Source: Vanilla planifolia
Taxonomy: Eukaryota > Streptophyta > Magnoliopsida > Asparagales > Orchidaceae
Direction: 5' to 3'
Assembly: GCA_023846275.1 (NCBI GenBank)
Contig: CM043870.1
Coordinates: 3,471,527-3,535,526 of the forward strand
DNA length: 64,000 nucleotides
Part shown: positions 34,395 through 44,657 of the stretch, piece by piece
Layout: the number at the start of each line of letters is the position of its first letter
Position numbering within the stretch: position 1 is the first letter of the stretch
Made by a program: the position numbers and the translations under genes
The notes under the pieces: model-generated
Told to the model about the DNA's origin: nothing
Databases searched by the model: none
Seen by the model: only the letters and a program-made list of their open reading frames with translations

Positions 34395-37300
34395 TGAATG
34401 TGATGTTGAGGATTTGTCCTATGAAGTAATAGAAGAGATCCTTCCTTGTAGAGTAATAGGGAGCAATCTTGGAAGAGGTGGTAAAGGTGTTTCAAACATG
34501 GTTCATCTAAGAAATTCAATATCTAGAGGTGGTTACCAATATTATTTTAGTAGAGTGATGAAAAGTGAAGGATATATGCAGACTTCATCACCCTCAATAA
34601 AGTCTACAAAAAAATAGTTACCCTCTACCCAGGATTGATGGTTTAGTTGATGCAATAGCCATGCACCTCATCATGAGTTTCATGAACTTGTTCATAAGAT
34701 ACCATCAATTCTACATGGCAAAGAAAAATGAAGAGAACACTTCTTCTATTGTTGACTTTAAAATATTTAGTTTGAAAAGTTTGAAATTGAGACTATTATG
34801 TAAAACTTTTACCTTCAACTATCTTGTCCTAATGATATGATTTTTTAAAATTTCAAGTTAAGTTCTAATTGTTATTTTAATTTGTTCTTAGTTAAGAACA
34901 CTTGGTTTTAAAAGCTCATTTGATCTAATTTCAAAAGGAATTTTTGTTGTAACTCTCAATAGGCTAAAAGAAATTAGTCCATGAAGTTGCTTAAAAGGTC
35001 TAAACAAAGAAATTTTCCTAAGTCGAGAAACAATCTACTTGTCTAGATGCCAAGTTTAAAAGCTTTTTAGTAACCTTTACTCCTGAATTTATTATGATTT
35101 AAAATTAAAATTAAACTACATTCTAAAAAGGGCTTAAATTGGATAAATAAAAAATCACAAACACTTTAAACTTACATATAAAAAGTTTAATTCTTTTTAA
35201 GACGTAAAAATTTGTTTAAGCTGTTAGAATTTCCATGAAAGTTTAAGTATTTATTTAAGTATAATTGTTGTTTTAAAATTTAAAAAATTATATTTTGGAA
35301 TTTTAATATTTAAATGTTTAATTTTTTTTAATTAATATTTACTAGAGATATTTACTTTAAATTTAACAAAAACCTATTTCATTTCAAAATTTAATTAAAA
35401 TAAGACGTACAACAATTCTCTTGTATAGCACAGGATTAGCCACGCATGGTATACAATGCAACAATGTACAGGGCATCATGCAAATTACATGATGCACGAT
35501 GCATGAGCATGACAGACAAATGATGTATATTAACACGTTACATGTCATATGACACACCCTAAACAAAACACAATGAATGTTGCACATCACAAATCGCATG
35601 CATGCTCACGACCACATAAATATTGAAATTGTTAGTTACAAAGGAAATTTAATGTACATACCAATCAAGGAAAGTGATTGATGAGATGTTGAAGAGGGAG
35701 AGCAAATTGAAGAAGGGGAGGTGCAACTGATAAGCCCCATTGATGATAAGGGAATAGACAACGAGGTCGATGGCAAGTATGAGATTATGAAACTTACGTG
35801 AGGGCTCAGAGACAAATCAAATCAATGACTCCAAACATTAGTGATATTAACGATGATTACGGGTAATAGAGCACATTATTAATGAAGTAATGGAAGAGAT
35901 TTGGACAACCATATGGAAGAAGAAAGAAAATGAGAGAGAAGAGACCCATATGAGCCCTAGTAAAGGTAGGTATCAATGGATTAGTGATTAAGCAGGTGTT
36001 CAATCATTAAATTTTCTAAGACAACTTTTTAAACAATAACTTGTTATTATTGCTGTTATTTGGTTTTCACAAATTGAAATTTCTTAATTGGTTATTATTG
36101 GTTAGTAAATGTCATAAATTTTGTAGATTCTTCTTTTTACTTAAAAAACTCACCCTATCTCTTACCACAATAATCAAGCAGCTTGGGCCTTACTTCCATA
36201 TGCTTTCAATTCAAGTTATGATTGTTAAAAAAAAAAAAAACAAGCAAAGCATGCATATCATCAAGATCTCGACAGACTGCAAAAGTGGGTGATAGAACTT
36301 AACAAGTTTGATACTGATTTCTCATAGAAAAGCTCCATAATGGGCCAAGCCTTGAAAGAGCTTGCTGTCAAGCTATCAACCACAAAAGTTCTTGTCCAAA
36401 AAACCAACATATCGTGTGGTAGCTATTCATCAATGGACTCTCAAACAAAGCTGTGGTTAAGTGTGAGGTTCTCTTAACTGTCAAGTACATAACTATTTTA
36501 TTGATTAGTAAAGAAATGATATAATTTAAATTATCTAAAAAATGTTAAGAAAACACACAAAGATTAAGACTTATTGAAATCAAAATATTATTTATCTTGG
36601 AACAAGTATTATATTGTATTTCAAAGCAAAACATATCCAATTTTGATATCATCTCAAACAAATTCTAATCAATAAAAGAAGATTACAACGAGAAAAATAT
36701 TTAGTAAAGAGAATCCAACACATATATGAGTCAAGGTGACCATCATCAACTAGGTACTTGTTCTACCAATTATAAAATTTTATTTTATATTTAAGTTATA
36801 AATCATTTAATTGTTAATAATTGGAAATAAAAGATTTTTCTTTGCTTAATTTTTTTTATCTTTTCATTCCAACAAGCTTCCTTTACTACTAAAACATATT
36901 TGAAGAGCAATGGTTCATTATATACAATAACTTATCATTACAAAGTTCAAAATAAGCTAAATAAGCAACAAATAAATAATTTTCAAGTATGCATGTGTTA
37001 CCATCAATTTTCTTTAAACTAAAATACGTATAAGAGACAACCAATGTGGAAGCATTTAACTCTGTGGGCCACTAATCATGCATATGAATAATCATCATAC
37101 CATAGAGGGTGAAACCAAAATCAATTTAGCACATGGACTTGTTTCCTGGTTAGATCTTATCTACATGATAAGTTTTAGATTTTGGTAGTAAATATCACTT
37201 TTAAGTATTTTTCTATTTTTTATTTTCGACTCAAAAGTTTAAAAATCATAGCAAATAGTTTTTATAAAATTTGAATTTTTATTTATAAAATCTTTTAAAA

Positions 37301-38820
37301 AAAATTCTTTTCAAGAAAACTTAAAAGTTATTCACAAATAATATTCTTTTTGAAGTAGGTTCAAGCCAAAGTAATGAGTCAATTATGAGTCGAGGCTAAC
37401 TCAAATTGAAATTTTACCAGTCAAATGACAAAGTTGAATTGGATTGAATTAACTTGAAAATATAACAAAAATGATTGTCTCAATGAATATACCTGTGCCT
37501 TCATATAAATAAATTAAATCATAGAATCATAGTAATATGTGCTAAAACATTTAAAATGATTGAATGCATAAGGTCTTTTATGACTGAAAAATTTGACAAT
37601 ATTCAAAAATTAATTAAAATACAAATCAATTTTAGTTAGTGTTGGGTTCAAAATGAAGACCAATGAGATGGTCTTAGCCTAGTTAGAGATTAAGTCAAAT
37701 GCTTTATACTCAAATCGGATTATATCGATATTGAGTAAAAAAGCTTCGATTCAATTTTGAGCCATTATCAAATCAACCCAAGATTGAAACATAAACAATC
37801 CTACACTTACTAATTATTTCCTCTAAAATAAGCCAACAAAAAAGTTTGAATAACCAAATGAATTGAAATTAAAGTTGAGGATTTTGACAAAAAATTCAAA
37901 AGCTTTACTAATTAAGCTTGTTGAAAAAAAAAATGAAGTTTTCAATTCAAGAAGAGTTTAGTTGAGTGTTATTTGTATAACATTGATATATAAATTATAA
38001 TATCATCTACATGTTAAATATTATTTAAAATTTATCAATATTGTTTATTTTTTTAACTCAATTTTATTTAAATAACCTTTCATTTTTATTTTTAACTCAA
38101 TATGATTGTGACATTTAAATGTCACTTAAATTGGGTACTACATAATATCTTTAAATGATATTATAATATTTGTTAATCTTGTTAAATCAAACACTCTCTT
38201 ATGGAGATATACTTTTATTGGTATGATATATTGAAACAAACTTATTTAGACATTAAGCTCTCTACGCATTAAAATTATGTCTCACACAAAAAATAATTAT
38301 TACATAAAACAAATCTGATTATCACAAATTAAATATCTTTCACACAAAATTTGTTACTTTATTCAACAATCATCTATATGTAAAAATCAATTAAATTAAA
38401 TTAATCAACAAAACAAACCCTCACCTTTGGCTTCGTTCACACAATGTATCATGCCTATACATGTTCTCAAAACAGCTTTCGATGTAAAGAAAACTCATCC
38501 TAACAAGGCATGATACAAAAATATTTAAAAACCTTAAAATCTTATTAAATATCTACATTTATTATATTTTTATTTTATTTTATTTTTAAAAATCTAAAAT
38601 TAATTTTATCTTCATACATCACTATTTAAAAACAGTTTAACAAATGCATCTACATTTTAATCACACATTCCAAACATGTTCAATCTTGTTGTGCTCTTAT
38701 CTCAATCTATTTCAATTATAACCATTAAAATAAATGACACCAAAATGTGTATAACAACTGCTTTCCTCAAGTGGCCCACAAATACTATTAGACCACCTGT
38801 TACCAAAACATCATATATCC
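34395..38820. other. Intergenic, AT-rich, one relic SAUR-promoter-like word
   Basis: About 4.4 kb without a supported gene. An 86-aa frame at 34357-34617 starts in the plastid insert and is not convincing. At 37128-37170, TTTAGCACATGGACTTG and GTTTCCTGGTTAGATC resemble the start of the SAUR promoter module, but no SAUR coding remnant follows. The stretch at 35.40-35.60 kb is rich in imperfect CATGATGCA words. The rest is AT-rich DNA. Confidence 0.45.
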
Positions 38821-38824
38821 TGAT

Positions 38825-38890
38825 CACATGGCATTGCTTCCTCATCCATCTTATCTCATGTGGCCTGTCTTCCACTTCTCTCATATATAT
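38825..38890 (+). promoter_or_regulatory. SAUR promoter module
   Basis: CACATG at 38825-38830, CATGTGGCCTGTCTTCC at 38857-38873 and TATATAT at 38884-38890. Spacing is identical to that in front of the gene at 5357 (32 bp and 27 bp). Confidence 0.68.
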
Positions 38891-38959
38891 CTACACATGA
38901 CTTCAATGGCATCAAACACAAAACCCAAACTTCCTCTGGTCCCAAGAGAGAAAGCCACA

Positions 38960-39346
38960 ATGGTCAGTTCAAAGAGGCTCATTGAGTTGGCCAGGAAGTG
39001 GAAGAAGATCGCTGTCTCGGGAAAGAAAAGGAACTTCATTGCAAGCAGAGGCCATGTCTTCCTTTACACCGTCGACGACCGACGATTCATGATACCTCTT
39101 TCGTATCTAAACAATGAACTCTTCAGAGAGCTATTTAGGATGGCAGAGGAGGTGTTTGGCTTGCCAACTGATGGACCCATCAAGGTGCCTTGTGATACAG
39201 AATTCATGGAAAACTTGCTCTCAATTATCAGATATTCTTCTTCAATGCATGTGGAGAGGGCTGAAGCCCTCACTGTTTCAAATGGCCACTGCAGGGCATC
39301 TGCTGTACCAGTGGACCTTCAGAATCTGCAGTTAGTAGTCATGTAG
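38960..39346 (+). CDS. SAUR family auxin-responsive protein (128 aa)
   Basis: Single-exon SAUR, closest paralogue of 5357-5743. Sequence: MVSSKRLIELARKWKKIAVS, then SRGHVFLYTVDDRRF, YLNNELFRELFRMAEEVFGL, PTDGPIKVPCDTEFMENLLS and a tail ending LQLVVM. The domain is at about residues 29-93. As in its partner, AEEV replaces SEEE, and a six-residue segment between RKR and the domain (LSTTGSM of the inner genes) is absent, which defines this subfamily. The ATG at 38828 is upstream of the TATA box (38884), so the start is 38960. The promoters of both subfamily members are alignable for at least 100 bp upstream of the first CACATG. Confidence 0.93.
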   Translation: MVSSKRLIELARKWKKIAVSGKKRNFIASRGHVFLYTVDDRRFMIPLSYLNNELFRELFRMAEEVFGLPTDGPIKVPCDTEFMENLLSIIRYSSSMHVERAEALTVSNGHCRASAVPVDLQNLQLVVM

Positions 39347-39479
39347 TTGTTGAGATCTCAGCTTCTAAATTGAGATTTGTATAGAATTGTTTTCTAGTTA
39401 GAATTTTGTAAAATATTGCTACAAAGTTTAACATTATGGGAAGGTGGAAGTAAATCAATCTATATCCAGTACTAAGCTC
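39347..39479. other. SAUR 3' UTR and flank
   Basis: TTGTTGAGATCTCA after the stop is shared with the flank of the gene ending at 5743. Nothing else recognised. Confidence 0.5.
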
Positions 39480-40500
39480 AAAGTATTCTATAATCCATGA
39501 ACTTCAAAGATAAGTAGGATGTAATCTCGGAGCAGTCTCACAGCTCTCGATGTGTACTTGGGGGTTTCAAGGAAAGGTTCTACAAAGATCTCGAAAGGTG
39601 TTAACTATGCTAACATCCCTCAAGATGTATTAGCCCTCAAGGAAGATATTAAAAGAAATATTAATACTCCATGAGAGGTATTAAAAGAAATATCAATACC
39701 CCATGAGAGGGAGAAGACCTTAAGAAAGATTATCCAAATCTTGAGATAGTGAGCACAAAGGTGGAACATACTGATTGAGGTGTCAAGAAGGAAATAGTAA
39801 GCCTTGAATAGTTCTTATAGGTCTTGGGAAACACTTTCCAGAACTTTAGGAAATTCCACAAGAGGCCATCATGTCTCGAGCAGCTTACATGAGAAGAAGC
39901 AGGTATTTGGAGCTCAACATGATGTGAAATACTGTCTGCATAAGGAGAAAGCTAGCCAGGCCTTGAGGCATTTCAGCACTCTAGGAACCAATGCTAAGAA
40001 GAAAAAGGCTTGAGAATTGCTCATAGGAAAGAGGATGATCTTGAGGAGTTAATGTGAAGAAAGAAATATTCCTTAAAGATATTTCACAGTTGAGGCACAG
40101 GTGTAACAACTGGATGAATGGAAGTTGCACCAGTTTTCAATCATGGAGGAAGAATCTCACTGTTTAAGAATCATTCGAAGCTTTTTGACAAACATTTGAA
40201 TTGTCTTAATTTGAATTATGTTTTATGCACATCTAGTAGAGGTTCTACTATGAAATCCATTAGGAATCCTTCAATGTGATGATTATTGGTTCATCTATTT
40301 GTTTTTTCTACTTAGATTTTGTAATCAGGTGCTAGAAATAAGAAAGTATAGCATTCTACTTGTAATGTTTTTCTACTCTCACTGTGTTATTCTCCCCTTC
40401 TTTTTACTATTACTCTTTATTTGCCCAAGAAAGATCCAGTAAATCCATTTCTTGACAGAGTTCAACATCAGTATGGGTCGTGGTTGGCTCACCAAACTTA
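39480..40500. mobile_element. Unclassified repeat-like DNA, possibly an LTR relic
   Basis: Even base composition with many AAGAAA/CTCGAG-like words, then a pyrimidine-rich part (40.33-40.43 kb), as in the U5 of some LTRs. It includes a 33-bp tandem duplication (TATTAAAAGAAATAT followed by ACCATGAGAGG-like DNA) at about 39648-39712. Termini could not be defined. Confidence 0.3.
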
Positions 40501-40572
40501 CATTTGCTTATTAATCACTCCCTCAAATAAGAATATTATCCACATTGTCTATCACCCTTTTTTCATATTTTG

Positions 40573-41270
40573 TAATCTTCCAATGAAGTAAGTTGAATAT
40601 AATGTTAAACATTATAGAGTGTGAATTACTCTCAAATTATATTTTAATGGATGACCAAACCACAAGAGCTATGAATCAATCTTTTGAATGAAAACTAAGT
40701 AGTTCCATGAGACCTTACAAAGAACATCAAGTACAATGCACTATAAGAGTTATTCAATCACATGGAGGTAATGTGTAAACAAAGAAGTTATACTCAAACA
40801 TAGAGATAATCTTCCAATTCATTAAGTCAAATGTATGTCAAATATCATGGTGTGTTGATAACCCTCAAATTATATTTTAATGGATGACCAAACCACAAGA
40901 GCTACGAATCAATCTTTTGAATGAAAATTAAGCAGTTCCATGAAACCTTATTAAGAACATCGAGTACTATGCACTGTAAGAGTTATTCAATCACTTAGAG
41001 ATAATGCGTAAACATAGAAGTTATACTCAATCATAGATGTAATCTTCCAATTAATTAAGTTGAATGTAATGTCAAACCTCATGTGTGTGGATAATTCTCA
41101 AATTATATTTTGATTGAAGACAAAACTACAAGAGCTATGAATCAATCTTTTGAATGGAAATTAACTAGTTCCATGAAACCTTACTAAAAACATCAAGTGC
41201 TATGCATTGTAAGAGTTGCTCAATGACATGGAGATAATGTCCGAACATAGAAGTTGTACTCTAACCATAT
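40573..41270. repeat. Three-copy 233-bp tandem array derived from a TRIM-like element
   Basis: Units begin TAATCTTCCAATKAAKTAAG at 40573, 40807 and 41040 (spacing 234 and 233 bp). Each contains GATGACCAAACCACAAGAGC or a near match, then TCAATCTTTTGAATG. The same core and the DNA that follows the last unit (TTAGAAAGTGTCAAAA at 41270) align with the inside of the TRIM-like element at 29.59-29.90 kb (GGATGGCCAAACCACAGAAG, then TTGGAAAGAGAGCCAAAA). So the array is an internal amplification of that element. Confidence 0.75.
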
Positions 41271-42305
41271 TAGAAAGTGTCAAAAACACATGTGAGCCAC
41301 AACTGCATCAACAAATTAACAATTCCCCATATATATTTGCTCTTTTCTTAAACTTCCTTTCTATAAAAGGGATGCAAGTCTCGTCCTTAAAGCCATTTAT
41401 CCAAGCAAACCAAGTAAAATAAATGTCACAATTCAATAGCTTTCTTGTTCTCTTTCCTCTTTGAAATTTTCAAAAGATGCAAGTTATAATTACATTTGTT
41501 GAGCACATTAATAAGTTAATACAATGTTGAAGCTTCATTTTTTTCTTGTTCACAATGTTTTTTTCAAAAATTTAATGAAAAAAGATAATATTTATTGACA
41601 ATAGTTTTGTCCAACCTACAATAGAAAGACTATTTGATTAATGCCTTATTAGTCAAACCTAACTATGTCTATAAGAACAAATAAATTATGTAATCACTTG
41701 CAGAAAAACAACACTGATCCTTGGATTGTCTAAGAAGGCTAGTAAGTATCGTCCAAACAATCAGAATGATCATCTGGGCCAAGCTTTCATAATTGAGAAC
41801 ATTAAAACATCCATAACACTTGGCAGCTACGTTGCCCTCATATAATCATATGGTATGGCCAAGGATCTGTGTTGTGGGTACCGCTAGGTTCCCCAAATGC
41901 CGGAGTTATTGCTAGTCTAGGTAACAAGATGCATTCTTTAAATGAACTGAGTCCCCTCAAGACACCTTCAAGATGACAATAATGATTCCTACACCTAGAT
42001 GATGATATACCGTTATGTAGGCTTTCAAGGGCCTCATTTGGAAACTTCGTATCAGACCTGAGTCGACTGCAAGATTTCATAGCTATAAATTACCTATTAA
42101 CAAGCTTCGAAATTACTCATAAAATATTAATCAATTATCTTACCAAATGGCTAACCCACATCATTGGTCATCATCCACAACGCTTCAATCGATTGGACGG
42201 CGTGGCAGGCAACCCCCCATCCCCCGTTTTCCACTGGCCACGGCAACCTTTTCGCCGAAGACGGATCCATTGGCCCGCAGCCACATGCACCATTGGCACC
42301 TTCAC
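41271..42305. other. Intergenic, unclassified
   Basis: 41.27-41.40 kb continues the TRIM-like similarity. 41.83-42.08 kb is GC-richer with an 80-aa minus-strand frame that I could not relate to any family. 42.15-42.30 kb is GC-rich upstream DNA of the next gene. Confidence 0.4.
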
Positions 42306-42317
42306 GCCACGTCGGAG
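42306..42317. promoter_or_regulatory. Overlapping ABRE-like and DRE-core element
   Basis: GCCACGTCGGAG reads CTCCGACGTGGC on the other strand, so a CCGAC core (DRE/CRT) overlaps ACGTGGC (ABRE). It lies 280 bp upstream of the ATG of the next gene. Abscisic-acid or drought/cold control is an inference from these motifs. Confidence 0.45.
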
Positions 42318-42598
42318 ACTAACTCCATAATTTCGTTCGAACTGAGCGGCAAAAAGCTCATCAATCATTCACGCATGGAATCCAATGACTGAGATTCCAT
42401 CAATCGACGCTCTTCCCTTTGTCTCCATCTCTTCTCTCCATTATTAACCATGCACCCCATAACCCTAAAAGGTGATCCCCCATGTACACTCCCGGTGGCT
42501 ACAAATACCCATGGCTGGAGAAACAAAGCTCGTGCATCCTTGACCGCTACGCACGGTTCCTAATCGAAATAAGCCGTTCTCGATCGCAGTTTATCGCC

Positions 42599-44344
42599 AT
42601 GGCCACCGAGGTCGCCGGTTGGGAGGAGGTCCAGAAGGCTGAGGCCGAGGACTCTCGCGGAGCAGAGCCGAAGCCGCTGAGTTCATCCGACGTGGAGGAA
42701 GTTGTCCACCGTGGCTCTGCCACCCTTCCATTTTTAACTTTATTAATGCGTACTTTTGTTTTTTTTTGTAGCTTAATTTTTATTTTATTTGATAAATAAT
42801 AATTAAAAGTACAATATTTCTGCATTTTTTGTAGCAAAACTCTTTAAAAATTCACAAATCTGAACCAAAAATAGGAGCTTTACTTGAATTTCAAGTTAAA
42901 AAAATCACTAAATCTGAATATTTATGACAAAGGCATAAGCTTCTATAATTTTTTAATAATTTATTTAAACTTATATGATAATTAGCTATAATAATTTTTC
43001 TTTTGATATATATACTCAATTTTTTTGGCATAACAATTTATTTATACATAAGGATTGCTAATAAAAAAATAATTAAATAATTATTACTAAATACTATTAA
43101 AAGTAAATTTTTTACAATATTGCGTCAAAAAAAATCTAACCAAAGAATTATTAGTATGAAATAACACAATATTTTTATAAAAAATAACAAATAAATTTAT
43201 TGATATGATTTTAGAATGTAAAAAATATCTTTTCTTTTATCCCTTGTGTTTATTATTTCTACTTAGTTTATTGCATATTTAATATTTTTAATTCATTTCC
43301 TAACTATATTTTTAATTAATCCCCATTTTATTTTTCTAAATATATGCATGATCATTCTAGATTAGCGAAAGGCAGGGCTTTGATTCAAGAGCCATTGATG
43401 CAACAAAAGAGGCCAATAAGAACACTGAGAACAACACAGTAGCTAATGAGGAGCAGAAGGAGAAACAGGGAGAGAGCTCCAATATCACCGAAGGGGAAGG
43501 AGAAGACGATGAGAAGCTTCAGTGCCATGATAGCTCAGGTTCAAGCTCTGAATCTAAATCCAAATCCAACTCTGGAGACGACACAGACAAGGGATCCAAA
43601 TCAGTAATTTCTGTCTTTGATGCATTTGATTTGTTGCTATACAGATGCGTTCAACAAATCTTGCTCATTCCTGAGACTTGCGTACAGGGAAGTGAACAAG
43701 GCAAATCAAAGAAGAAGGTCTTGAGGAAGAAGCAGAAGAAAAGAGCAGCTAAAGGAGCAATCACACAGGAAGCAAGTGAGACGAATGTGGAGGAGGTTAA
43801 AACTGAGGAAGAAAAGCTTGAATGCCACCACCACAGCAGCAGTGATTCCAAGTCCGGTTCGGGCGGTGATTCTGACTCCAAATCTTCCGTATCTTCCAAG
43901 TCTTCCGTATCTTCCAAATCTTCCGTATCTTCCAAAACGAGTTCTAACTCAGCCTCGAGCTCGGTAATTCAAGATCAGTTCCTGCAATCCCGTACATGTC
44001 TTTCTAATGTTGAGGATGGTGATGGTTTTGATTGCGTTATTTACCAAAATATGAATAACAAAGCAGTGTTCCTTTAACAGGGAGCGAAGAAAAGCAAAGG
44101 AAAGAAGGGACTGCAGCAAAAGGAGGAGGAAAGCTCTACCCCACAGAATAATGAGCAAGAAGAAAACAAGGACACAGAAGCTACACTTCACACTGAGGCA
44201 ACTAGTACAACCAATAGTGGAAACAAAGCAAAAACAGGGGAAAAGAAGAAGGGAATACTGGGAAGGATCATGGAGAAGATACCTGTTTATGGTAAGAATG
44301 TGGAAGAAGGAAACACTGGAGTGGGTTCTACTGAAGCCAACTAA
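42599..44344 (+). CDS. Four-exon gene for a hydrophilic Ser/Lys/Glu-rich protein with a dehydrin-like K-segment
   Basis: Exons as read: exon 1 from ATG 42599 (context GCCATGGCC; donor not resolved, probably near 42700), exon 2 43361-43603, exon 3 43688-43963, exon 4 44081-44344 with TAA. Exons 2-4 are all phase 0, with AG acceptors and GTAATT donors. Exon 1 encodes MATEVAGWEEVQKAEAEDSR. Exons 2 and 3 contain acidic stretches and two Ser-rich parts (CHDSSGSSSES; CHHHSSSDS), and exon 3 has a KSSVSSKSSVSSKSSVSSK hexapeptide repeat. Exon 4 ends with EKKKGILGRIMEKIPVYGKN, close to the dehydrin K-segment EKKGIMDKIKEKLPG. Total about 300 aa, almost without hydrophobic residues, so probably disordered. 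Dehydrins usually have one intron, so this may be a distant relative. An in-frame ATG at 42482 is a weaker start. Confidence 0.7.
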
Positions 44345-44657
44345 AGTGGAGGCATTGCTGTTATTCAAGTAATTGCTCTTAAAGTGCCTTGTGTATGTGT
44401 GTCAAATAACCCATTGGTATGGTTTGGTTGTTCATCATCTTATGTTTGTTTGGCTTGTAAAAGAATGGTGGGTATTGGTTTCTGCATTAAATAAAAGCCA
44501 TGCTTCACCTTGTGCAAAAATCTGAAATAAAGGAGATCATGTCAATAGTGACTTGTTTCAACAAACAAAGCATGATTTGAGTTCTTTACATGAACAAAAT
44601 ATGGTCTTTTTATCTTGGATTGTTGATATAAAAGAACAAAGTGAATTTGACCACATG
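44345..44657. other. Convergent 3' intergenic region
   Basis: 313 bp between two convergent genes. AATAAA at 44490 and AATAAAGG at 44526 on the plus strand are poly(A)-signal-like. No other feature. Confidence 0.5.

Noticed and set aside
34357-34617. 86-aa plus-strand frame
   Set aside because: It starts inside the plastid 16S fragment, has no recognisable domain and no promoter or splice support.
42482-42598. Upstream in-frame start for the four-exon gene
   Set aside because: The ATG at 42482 has a weak context and sits before a TATA-like TACAAATACC at 42498; 42599 has a strong GCCATGGCC context. Not excluded, only less likely.
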